A stretch of 64,000 nt of DNA. Origin: Heterobilharzia americana. Lineage: Eukaryota; Platyhelminthes; Trematoda; Strigeidida; Schistosomatidae. Every line of letters begins with the position of its first letter. Within the stretch, counting starts at the first letter, position 1. The stretch spans positions 131,379,113-131,443,112 of the forward strand of contig OX104127.1 of the NCBI GenBank assembly GCA_944470555.2, read 5' to 3'. A model generated the notes under the pieces. It saw only the letters and a list, made by a program, of their open reading frames with translations. It did no database searches and had not been told where the DNA came from. Positions 24,056 to 34,509 of this stretch are shown here, piece by piece. The translations under genes were made by a program, and so were the position numbers.

Positions 24056-25386
24056 TTGATATCATGACACTTATGCATTGAGTTAAAAGTAAACATTCCT
24101 ATTGGTTGCGCTTCACAGGAGTATAATACTACTGCGTGGAAAGAAAATTCTGACAAGAATAAAGAGGGAGAACAAGAAGTAAAATGATTAAACTTCAAGA
24201 CACTTGAATGTATACTAGAATTCTTTTCATATGTCAAGATGGAAAAACAAAATATCCCATTGATCATATTGTTGTTAACATTCTAGTGAAATGTATCCTA
24301 CCATGATTCGTTAGCTAGGATTGTACAGCGATCTTCAACGATGCTGAGTATGACAACACAACATATGTGACTGGCAAAGTAACTGAATGTCAGTGAACAA
24401 GCGGTTAGCTAAGAAGGGTAAGTAACTGAATCTCGTAAATGTGCCTGGAGTCTAGGCTTATGAAGTTCAATTAGAATGATGGATAATAGATAGGAGTGGA
24501 ATCTAGGACAGTAGAGTTGGGAAGTTAGATATAAACTTTCGATAACTTAAAATTTTTCATCAACTTGTGTGTCAATCAGCAGTAATACACAGTTACTATA
24601 GTCTTACTCTGTAATGTAAAACTCTTACGATTTCCTTTGGACGAAAATCAACTTAAGTTTTGTAGTCTTTTTAAGTTTGATTAACTTAAAAATGGTTTCT
24701 TTAATAGAGAGAAAGAAACAAAAGCCAGAGATACAAGTGGATAAACATTCCATTGTAATTTAAGACAGTTTAGAGATAGAAAATCCTGACCTCTGCTAAC
24801 TTGAACTCGCTGTCTCCAAGACTCACACTGGGTATAGTCTAGATCACAGTAGTTTGTAGTTTGCAAGTTTACACTAGAGAAGAGGTCACAAGGTTCAGAA
24901 TTAATGAAATTTATTGTAATGCCAAATACTTTGGTTTACTACTCAGAAAAATCAATACTTATTGAAAATTGATGAATGTTAAACAATACTGGTCTCTAGT
25001 TTTTGTATCAAATGATGTAATGAAAATTTGCTTACCAATAGTACCTTACACTTTCAGATTGAAGTACATAAAGTATTTGAATATTCACCTCACTAACAAA
25101 TCTTAATTCTAGGATAAACCAACTTCTGTAGTGGTTCTTCAGGAAAACTGTTTTCAAAGGTTGATTTCACTGTTTAAGTCGAGAAAAAGAAGGTTGACCA
25201 ACCTTTAATGAAGCGTTATGCTACTAGCCTAATTTTTCAACAGCTGAAATCCAAACTTTTAGTACTAATTAACTATCCATTTCGCTCTGTGTACCTATTG
25301 TCTTTTTACCCAGGCTATTGTGTAGTACTTCCAACTCATTCAGTTCCCTGGATAAATTTGTTTAAGTCAAGTAAAATTCAAAATGA
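24056..25386. other. AT-rich, nothing recognised
   Basis: No repeat family or motif seen between the MITE pair and the SINE-B palindrome. Confidence 0.55.
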
Positions 25387-26133
25387 AATGAATTCATTTC
25401 AAGTTGGTATTCATCATGAACTGAGATCAGTTAGAGGAACATTGGAAACCTGGAAGCACTGGACAGCTGTTTCATCTTAGTGTGGGACTACTCAGTAATG
25501 TGCACCCATGACCCCACACCACCAGGGATCGAACTCAGAACCTTCAGGTTCCGTGGCCAGTAGGTTGCCATTGAGCCGCTGGGTCAGAATCCAATGGTGC
25601 ATATTTCCAACTTCTGTCACTTCACTATATAGCACATCTATCATTCAATATCACTGTTGAGTATTTGTCCTCACGTTCTCCAGGTCTGCCCCACCGGTCA
25701 CAATCCCCATAAACCCCCAAGTTGAATCAATTTAGTACTGGTTAGTGACTAGCTTCGAGAGGTGATTCCTGAAGTGCCAATGAGTAGTCTTGACCGGTGG
25801 GGCAACCTGGAGGACGTGAGGACAAATACTCAATAGCGACATTGACTGATGATCGCGTTAGGTCGTGAACTGACAGAAGTTGGAAATGTGGACCACTGGA
25901 TTCCGACCAGCGGCTCAATGGTAACGTGCTGGCCATGGAACCTGAAGGTCCTGAGTTAGATCCCTGGTGGGGTGGGGTCATGGGTGCACATTACTGAGTA
26001 GTCCCACACTAAGATGAAACAGCTGTCCAGTGCTTCCAGGTTTCCAATGTTCCTCCAACTGATCTCAGTTCATGATGAATATCAGCTTGAAACTAATGAG
26101 TCCATACAAATCCCTAAATGAATGAATTCATTT
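25387..26133. repeat. SINE-B long palindrome (head-to-head)
   Basis: Minus arm ~25,400-25,705 and plus arm ~25,788-26,095 with an ~85-bp centre. Both hammerheads (25,458-25,512 and 25,982-26,036) carry the same defect, CTGAGTAG for CTGAGGAG, and read alike by eye. The tail halves match almost perfectly; the head halves differ more. AATGAATTCATTT occurs just outside both ends (25,387-25,399 and 26,121-26,133), a possible 13-bp target duplication, though it is itself nearly palindromic. Confidence 0.85.
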
Positions 26134-26879
26134 TATTTTGTGCTCTCTAAATCATCCACAGACACGCCACTACAAGTTAATACTATTTACAAAGAAGTTA
26201 GTCACACTCAGTGTAAATAGTCAACAGAGTTGACGGATAAAATGAATATTAATCAAGTCATTAAGAATTTATTTATAATACATTATTTGAGAGCAAATAA
26301 TTCCAACAACTGGTGTGATCATGGGCAGTAATTTTGCTCGAAATACTACCAGAACTACATTGTATCACTGTGTGTAAACATTCATTACAAATATATTAAT
26401 AATCAAGTTTATCCACATTTAGAAAACTCATTTTATGTTGAATAGATAAAAATGAACGAAGCTCTTGATCTAATCAAAAGCAGACAGAGTGTACAAATTG
26501 TTATGTTGATAAGACATCATCTAATAGGATTAAGCAGTAGATGAAAAAGTCAATCTTCCTATTATTGCTAGGAGAGTGTGATAACACAAATATTAGTAAT
26601 GAAAAGTAAGGTTCAAAGTGATGGAAGATATTTTTAAGGGGTACGTAATTAGAATTTGATGAAAATGGTGTTAGAAGTGGATAAATTAGTAATTTTAATA
26701 AATAGGGCTAATGATGAAATGGTAAAGAATGCGTTAACAGTCACAATCAAGTTGCAATCAAGTTTTTGGGTGATCAGTACTAACTTGACAGGAGTATGAT
26801 GCATGTTCGAGAAGGATGGAATGAAAAATGATAAGATGTAGGGGTAAATGACGAAATATCACAGAAGGCAAGGAACAGA

Positions 26880-26975
26880 AAGGCAACTGATTACCGAAGA
26901 GATCCACGAACTTCTTTTGTACACAAAGATTAGGTTTAAAGGCGATGAATAACTGCTGCTTCTGCACAACAAAGC
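26880..26975 (-). repeat. Partial copy of the CVQK repeat family
   Basis: Minus strand IAFKPNLCVQKKFVDLFGNQ aligns with IRLIKPELCVQKEHVQALL at 20.9 kb. Directly left of a SINE-A copy. Confidence 0.45.
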
Positions 26976-27004
26976 AGTATACCATGTATAGTAATGATGG
27001 GCAG

Positions 27005-27130
27005 TGGCTAGCAGTGCACTTCGTCCTATTTGGGACTCGTCAGCTGGATGTACCTGCCTCCCAGTGAGTGGTGTTGTTCCCACCGGGACTCGGACGCGGG
27101 AGCGATTGCTTCATACAAGCAATAACACTA
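27005..27130 (-). repeat. SINE-A copy with half a hammerhead
   Basis: Minus strand: GGGAACAACACCACTCACTG, GTACATCCAGCTGACGAG, GTCCCAAATAGGACGAA, then straight to CACTGCTAGCC. The bases holding the cleavage site and the 3' strand of stem I are deleted. Confidence 0.7.
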
Positions 27131-28199
27131 AAGCAGTATACCGTTGTTCTTCTTACTAATCAGACGGAAAACAGCGTTGGGCTCAATGACCTGTATCAAG
27201 TAGATGTCTATCCAGAGTACTGCTAAGCAAATATTAGACTCTCGGTGTCCAGTTCCTTGGTACGTATATAGGTATTTCTTGGCAAGGATCTTCTACGTTC
27301 CTCTGACATACCCGCTATTGCAGGTCCAGGTAAAAAGATAAATACAGCCTGAGCTAACTACTGGAGGCCTCATGTTCATGTTAGATCCTCTCAGTATGTT
27401 CTTTCTTCTATAAACAACTACTAACTTTGTAGGAGAAAAAAACAACAAGATGTAAGCGTCTAGTCAAAGATTGTTTTGTGAACTCAAATTTTCTTCTTTA
27501 AAAGAAAACCTGATGAACACTAGTTTTACGGACAGCTGACTCCACAAACTTTTCACTTCTTGGGTTTAAATATTTTCTAGTAAACTTTATAGGATGTTCG
27601 TTATCTGATGAAGTTTCTTGAATGTTGTCTATTTTCCTTTCAACCGAATCTTGAAACCCATGAAAATGATACCTTTATGAAACTCTTTTTATATAAAATG
27701 GGACAAAAGGTTTCAAATGGGAGATATTGATAGGTTGGTCTAGCTGCCTGCTTTAGCCTTGAACTATCAAAAGTTTCCATCAAACATATACATCAGATGC
27801 TCACCTTTCAATTTGTTTGAATCATTTAACTACATCTTCTAAAGGTGCCAAGTACTCTTGCACAGTTTTAAAATGTTTTCATTTCAGCTACACATTTTCG
27901 AGTACATAGAAAAACGTAGAGAAAATGTCAAGTTCGTGGAAGTGGACTTCCCTTGTGTAAAATCCATCATGTTTCCACTCCTTGGACGCTTAGACTGGAT
28001 GCCAGATTCCTGTATTAGCTGAATGAACTGATACCATCAAACTTATGTTTGATTTTCTGTATATCTTCCGTTCTAGATAGGAAGCTAATCCAACAACAGC
28101 TAACTGTTCAACTTTATTGTCTTTAATAGTGCCAGTATTAACATCACTCGAATGCCCTAATCATTTCTTTGGGATATATTGTTCTCCTAGTAAACTTGC
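27131..28199. other. No clear feature; possible extension of the Penelope fragment
   Basis: Sequence lies 3' of the minus-strand YVDD fragment, with scattered stops. I cannot align it to the other two Penelope copies. Confidence 0.4.
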
Positions 28200-28665
28200 T
28201 GAGAATTCCATAATGTATCAGAGATACTGTTTAAAATAAAATGATTATTATTATCATTGTTATCATTACTATTATGATAAATTCTACGCAGTATAGAACC
28301 ATCTTCACTTCTCTCAATAGTTTGTCCCAGTCTGTGGTTACAAATAACTTAGCCAATGAAATGAACTGGATTAAAAAGCTTTTCTTGGTCTCTTTACTCC
28401 TACGCATGATGAAGGTATCGTCTACATATCTCAAATACAATTTTGTCTATGTTATCAAGTCGTTTAATTTAATATTCTCAACGCGTATTTCCGCTAAAGG
28501 TAAATCAATTTTCAATAGCCCCAACTTCAGTTTTTTCATAAAACAAACAATTCATCAAATATGATTGTACATTTTCTGTGCATAGCAATAAGTCTGTTAG
28601 ATAGAATGCCTATTTCGTTTGCATAGCTGCATATGACATAAATCATCTCTTCAAGTAGTACTTTC
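28200..28665 (-). mobile_element. Penelope-like RT fragment with YVDD box
   Basis: Minus strand: LPLAEIRVENIKLNDLIT, a stop, then KLYLRYVDDTFIMRRSKETK and SFLIQFISLAKLF. RYVDDTF is the catalytic motif C of Penelope-type reverse transcriptases. The frame has stops on either side. The region down to about 27,500 may belong to the same element but has no motif I can name. Confidence 0.7.
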
Positions 28666-29144
28666 ATAAGTAAGAACTCAGCATCAGAGACAGGCACCTG
28701 ATGTCATCCGGAACACTCTTTATGACCTGCCTTTATCACTTCAGTCTTTTCATACCAGTTAATAGAGCGACACACCCTTGGGGCAGTGACCACTTCTTCA
28801 CATTATCCAGTGATTGATGTTTCCCTTCAACTCCAATCACCATCAATCTACCCTACCCTAGAGGAGAAATATGTAATTAGACAACATGAGGTAACTTTTT
28901 ACCTTGCTTTAATCGAAAGAAAATAAATGAAGGGAAACTACTCTCTAGGGATATTAATGTGATTAGAGTAATCGATTGGTTAAAAACAACACTGACGATA
29001 ACAACAACAATAATATTAGCAACTGTTACTATCTAGGTGAACTGCTGAACACTGTTTTCTGTTAAATCGAGAAAAAAACACTGTCTGGTCAGTAAAAGAA
29101 TAACACCATTAATTAATGCATATTCAGGTTAATGAGAATTTGTT

Positions 29145-29545
29145 TTTAAGGTAGCATTCATCACCGACTAACATCTGTTGAAGAGCTATTGAAAACCTGG
29201 AGCACTGGACAGCTATTTCATCCTAGTATGGGACTTCTTAACAGTAGGTACGCATGACCTTGCCCCGCCAGGGATCGAACTCAGGATTTTCAGGTTTCGC
29301 GGCGAATAAGTCAACCATTTAGCTACCGGAATGGAGTTCAATAGTTTACAGTTTCCTACTTCTGTCAGTTCGAGATATAGAGTGACTTTCATCTAAAGTC
29401 TTCAGTTGGCGTCAACTTCCCTACTGATTAGTTGATTTCAAAGATCACGACTCTTCATTAGAACTTTTGAATATCCATCTGGAAGCATCTCAGTGGTTCT
29501 TTAATTGATGTCAGTTTGTAATCAATGCTACCTTAAAAAAAATAA
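29145..29545. repeat. SINE-B head-to-head pair (plus arm mostly tail)
   Basis: Minus copy 29,145-29,400 with a hammerhead whose CTGAGGAG is replaced by CTGTTAAGAAG; GAAA and GTC remain. 29,480-29,545 is a plus tail (GATGTCAGTTTGTAATCAAT). Confidence 0.7.
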
Positions 29546-30564
29546 TTAAGTTTATAAAATGACTGCTTAAATACTAACAAGTTCATTTTACTTCCATAAA
29601 CGTATTCAAAAGTACTTTTTTTCTGCTCATTATCATCATTATTTGAAGAATGAATACTAAGATGTAGAGATCAATATGAGATTTTTAGAGCACAAGATTA
29701 ATGTCCTGAGTTCTTCGTGTAATAATAACCATAAGCTGTGCAGTATTCAATGTTTTCATTTCTTGTTTGATGGGTACATCCATTGTTCAAATATTATAGG
29801 CGAAACTAACGACTGATTCAATGTATGAATTGGAAATCTATCTCACAGGATAGTCAACCAATGCAATGAGTTTTACTGACATAGTGTCAATGGAGGAAAA
29901 GCGATTAACCAAGCATATCAGTATGATGTAAAGGATAATAACAAGAAGCATACAAGAAGAAGAATTTCTCATTCTTTCTGTTATGTTTCCATTTAGTTGT
30001 AATTCTCTGAATCATGTTAGTTTTCTAATTCACTTTGCACATGATTAATCTCTCATGTATTTGCCACCAGTCGTATGCTCAATTCTCTAACATGATGAGT
30101 CACATAGTTTGGCTCTCCTAACCTCCGACAACAGAACATAAAGTCTTGTCCTTATTTTTTGTATATTTTTAACCGATTTAGTTCATCTACATACAAACAA
30201 CTGAATTTCCTGTACACGACACCATAATTTATAAAAATGAAACAACAGATTTCATGCACGAAAAATGAGGTAATACACGATGACTAGTTTCACCAAAACA
30301 GAAAAAAAGTTGGGGGTCAATCAAAAGCTCTTGAACTGAGTTATGCATACAATTATGTTACCAAATAGTCCAACTAACATTACTTATCTAAGGTTCATGT
30401 TCTTCATTTCCCCATCGTTATAATGCTTTAGTGTAATTGTGGACATCGTAACCGTTTTCTAAACACGCTTGAAAATAAAACTAACCAAGCAGTTTTCTAT
30501 ACAGATATTTTTCTGCGCAAAAGCCATCATATTATATTTCAGTTACCAATCTTATGGTCTGTTT
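29546..30564. other. AT-rich, nothing recognised
   Basis: No motif or repeat family seen. Confidence 0.55.
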
Positions 30565-30875
30565 GGTTGCGGTTATCAGAGGAATCCACGATATGCGTTT
30601 CATCCTGTTTGGTACCCGTCACCTGGCGTTTGAGGCGATGGGTACGAGGTCCAAGTCTCAGCGAGAACAACATCACTCACTGAGATGCAAGTATATGCAT
30701 CTGACTAGTCTCAAGTAGGACAAAAAGCGCATACTGGATTCTTCTGTTATCCACAAACAAACAAATTACCTGAATTAACACTCAGGCAATATCGAAGCAT
30801 TTGCATAGGAGCCCATATCCCAATAGAGGTCGAACAATTCGATCCAATGAATGGCGATTCTTACGGTCTGTCTAA
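30565..30875. repeat. SINE-A pieces, inverted then forward
   Basis: An inverted degenerate hammerhead at 30,570-30,622 abuts a forward copy (30,630-30,750) whose hammerhead reads CTGACTAG with GAAA changed to AAAA. A forward head segment (GGCAATATCGAAGCATTTGC) follows at 30,787-30,873. Confidence 0.65.
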
Positions 30876-31149
30876 TATCCCTATTTCAACAAGGTAATAC
30901 TGAAAATCACTTTTAAAGCAAGATAGATGGATAAAAAAAAGTCAACGTAGATCCCCCAGCACAAGTGCATCGGTTCAAGTCACCACCTTTCTCAGTAGTA
31001 TGAAAACAAAAAGTGCATAGAAAGACTGATATCAAACTGGACAGAGGTGCAGAGGGGGAGAGGGAATTTAAAAATTAGTGTTAGTCAAAACATTCAAGCT
31101 TCAGAAGACGTCAAAGGGAGAATACATCTGATTTAATGTAGTTGACTTT

Positions 31150-31340
31150 CAGTCATTTAGCCAAGAGTCTTCAACCACTGATTCCTATCATCTCAGGGAC
31201 TCCACTCAGGTAGTCTACACCTCCTTACAGGACTTTGACCAACAGCCAGAGATTTCATGGACTGGTGTCATGTCTTAATCTGACCAATTTGAACCTTCTT
31301 CTAACCTAATCCAATTTACCCCAGAAAGGGTAAATGGGGA
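31150..31340 (-). mobile_element. LINE 3' fragment, degenerate
   Basis: Matches the 60.3-60.5 kb fragment in order: CCAAGAGTCTTCAACCACTG, ATCATCTCAGGGACTCC, GTAGTCTACACCTCC, GGACTTTGACCAACAGCCA. No coding potential left. Confidence 0.6.
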
Positions 31341-32244
31341 GCGTCATTCCATTGTCAGTCTAGTCTCCGGTGACGGCGGAAGTCGAAAAGAAAACTAAGT
31401 TTGGGTGTGAATTTAAACCCAAAGACTCTGGTTATAATCCAGCTTGAGATATCTATGTCTCAAAACGTAAGGGGCAATAAGTAGACTAAACAGAATTGGC
31501 ATTCATTAACGATGGTTGGTAATTGAATACAACAACGATCATTAAAGTTTACTTCATATACCGTTAAAATGTATAAATGCAAGTAGAATATTAGGAAAGG
31601 AAAGCACAATCATTAGTGCTTCACAAGACGAAATTCAGCTGAAATGATAATGATAGTTCAAAAGCAAAGTTAAGAAGGGTTGGTTTATACGTATACCAGC
31701 TTACAATTAGACTAGGAAAATGCTTCTATCATAAATGCAATGTCCAAAATGACAATCTTTTCATACATCACAGTTATTTCAAAAAGCAGAAGGGTAAGAA
31801 ATCATAAATCTGGTCAATAACACAAACAGAAGAATCTTAGTGAGCTAATGGCGATCGGGTAGATGATATAGATTTCCCAAGTACGTAGACTTTGCCCCCT
31901 AGGTATTCATAAAGTCTACTTTCAAAGAAAACATTCTACAATCTACATAGTAAATTCTTTTTGGAATAAATATTTGTCTGATTAAGAAGTGTCATTAGAC
32001 TTGACATAATCCACTTGTTATATATGCTTGGTAGTTCTCACGTTTGTCTGATTGGACCAACGTCTGTTGACGTATTAATTCGTGAAACAGATCCCTTAAA
32101 ATTCTTCCATTTTTCTGGACAATAACAATAGATACCCGTTGTATAAAAGCTGGTTCTCATAACTTGGTAACTTAGCAGGGAACGTTGTGTCACCTCGGTA
32201 ATGTTTGCTGAATTTGTTTCAATGAGGGATGTTAGCACTTGAAT

Positions 32245-32310
32245 ACAGGTACATTTGCTAACCAAGTCCTAGATGGACGAAACATATGTCCAGAACTCCA
32301 CTGCCGAAAG
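32245..32310 (+). repeat. SINE-A hammerhead remnant
   Basis: CAGGTACATTTGCTAACCAA then GGACGAAACATATGTCC: GAAA and the cleavage triplet are recognisable, but the CTGACGA part is lost. Confidence 0.55.
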
Positions 32311-32384
32311 AAGAAAAACATCATCCATCCTCATCGAAATCTTGCTGTGTCAAAAAATGAACAGTCTTTTTATATTAAAGATGG

Positions 32385-32720
32385 ATAGCAATGGAATCCA
32401 GGGCGAGTATTTCGTCCTATTTGGGTCTCGTTAGCTGGACGTACCTGCCTCCCAGTGAATGATGTTGTTCCCACCGGGATTCGGACTTGGGAGCGGTCGC
32501 TTCAAACGCCAAAGCGTTATCCACTACGTCACCGAGCCACGATAGTCACTGTTTGTGCGACGAGTATAGTTTTAGTGTTATTGCTTGTATTATACCTCGT
32601 TGACTGGACTGAATTGACCGGCCTCTGTATTAGCATCTGCACAGAAGCCCATATGCCAATAGAGAGACCGATCAATTCGGTCCAATCAACAACGGTATAA
32701 TACAAGCAATAACATTAAGT
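32385..32720 (-). repeat. SINE-A, near full-length copy
   Basis: Minus strand from the head segment (CCAATAGA reading right to left near 32,660) through a clear tRNA-like region (GACGTAGTGGATAACGC, TTTGAAGCGACC) to a hammerhead at 32,393-32,446 with CTAACGAG (core G lost), GAAA and a GCC cleavage triplet. Structurally complete, ribozyme predicted inactive. Confidence 0.8.
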
Positions 32721-33499
32721 CTTCTTAGATGACCATAGAAAAATAAATGTATGTTGAACATTTAGATTTACATGACATAAAGACTGTTACTTGTTTGTAA
32801 TTTCTCCAAAAGTAATAAAGCTAATATCCTCTTGTATCAACGGACACTACAGTTAGAGGATTTACTACTGAATGACTCTACACAGCAGACAACAAATGCA
32901 CAACGCGAATAACCATTTGTTTAAAACGCAAAGTCGAATTGATTAGTCACTGACGAGAAAGCGATTTCGTATTGTCTAGTCATGATAATACGCCTTAGTG
33001 AAGATTGCCAACAACCACCCAATCTTGGTGTGGGACATTCTGCAGATTGCCTCCAAATAAAATGCACAGAAACCCAAGTTCACAACAGCGTGAGGAATAA
33101 AACATGTACCACACTAAAGAATATAACAACATAAAGAAGGCATGAAATGGATGTGGAAAGGAAAAAATGATAAGAACAAAGGTAGAAAAATAAAGGGAAT
33201 AGGAAACAAGTACCTCTGAGTGTGCTGAAAGAAGTGCTCTTTGGTTTCCCACCTTCTTCCAATAGTAAAAGGAACAAGGAAACTACAATGTGATCACCTC
33301 TGATTTCATATTTGTGCCGTAACTGATAGCGTCTCAAGCCATTGAGTTGTATGCTGTTTAATACCCCAAACAAGATGTTAGGCCCCAACAGATGTTAAAT
33401 CAGAACAATTATACGATGCCCTGAAAATCGAAAAATAACATTCAACTCAGTCAGGAAAGTACTCTTAAATCATGTGTTATGGCAATGGTTATTCCTTAT

Positions 33500-34330
33500 A
33501 GCTCGTATACCTAGGATGAGATTAGGAAAGTGTTCCACAAATTAAATACCAGTGTTCTACTGCATAACGAAGACATAACAGAGCATCTAATTCAGCTGAA
33601 GGACAAAACTTCCCAAGATTCAACGTCTAGTTTGCATACGAAAATTCTCAGACTCCGATGCAGTATACATAGGACAAACTCTCCGTAAAATAAAGGTTAG
33701 AAAAAACCAACACAAGAGCTTCCACCAACCCCCTGGAAATCCAGAAGAGCTGAGAAAGCTTGGAAATAATTCAGCACTAACTCAACACTCTAATTCCAGG
33801 TGATAAGGTAGACTTTGGAAGTATCTTCATTGTTAAGAAAAGTTTTAAAAATTATGTCTCATCACGGAATCTCAGTCTACAAAACGGAAGCAAAACTGCT
33901 GAAATGGGAATCAATAAGTAAAAAGTGGCTTGTCCTGGTTTTCATGTCATCCTCACAAGTCGACATAACCAAATCACTTGAGATAAAAACATAAGCACAT
34001 ATTTACATGCAAACTACAGTCTGCAGTTCACACACCTCACCTAACATACCACGTATGCTCATCATCATTTTCAACCAATTGATAATGCAGAAGATCTTTG
34101 TTCGAGTTATCTGTATAAGCTTGGATATTGTGAATTCCGGGTTACCATCCATCAGTATGACAGTCATTTGCACTGAGTAATGAAACATCAGGAGAAATAA
34201 AAGTTGTTTTGCTTTGCATCCATTTTGGGAAAAAAACACCAAGATAAAGGTTAGAAAAAACCAACACAAGAGCTTCCACACACAGTTATCATTCATTCCA
34301 TATTTCCACACTATAAACTGATAACCTTTC
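33500..34330 (+). mobile_element. Penelope-like element 3' part
   Basis: 33,640-33,760 reads AVYIGQTLRKIKVRKNQHKS, the start of a GIY-YIG endonuclease domain, followed by a frame with stops (NPEELRKLGNNS). 34,060-34,200 matches the 3' end of the 16-17.6 kb copy (GATATTGTGAATTCCGGGTT; GAGTAATGAAACATCAGG). The stretch AAAGGTTAGAAAAAACCAAC is present at 33,690 and again at 34,247. Confidence 0.75.
34150..34196 (+). ncRNA. Hammerhead-like remnant at second Penelope 3' end
   Basis: CAGTATGACAGTCATTTGCA, CTGAGTAATGAAACATCAGG: aligned position by position with the 17.5-kb motif, with CATT/AATG able to form stem II. CTGATGA is lost. Confidence 0.45.
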
Positions 34331-34509
34331 TAGATCTTCCAACCAAACAAAGGATGTTGAGGGAGCCACTTGGATAACATTCGTTTCACGTATCCAAGGC
34401 ACTGAAGTTGATGTTTCCAGATGACATCACTCAGTCAATGGTAATTTCCATCACATAAATACTCTCCACTACAACTCAGAATCAAGTACATAGTGTTTCA
34501 ACGAGATAC

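Larger units (their letters stand above)
31341..33499. other. SINE-A copies in otherwise blank sequence
   Basis: Apart from the SINE-A pieces at 32,245-32,720 nothing is recognised; a 102-residue minus frame at 33,080-33,388 is hydrophobic and low in complexity. Confidence 0.5.

Noticed and set aside
27605..27625. CTGATGAAG as a further hammerhead core
   Set aside because: No GAAA, stem II or cleavage triplet at the right spacing; chance match.
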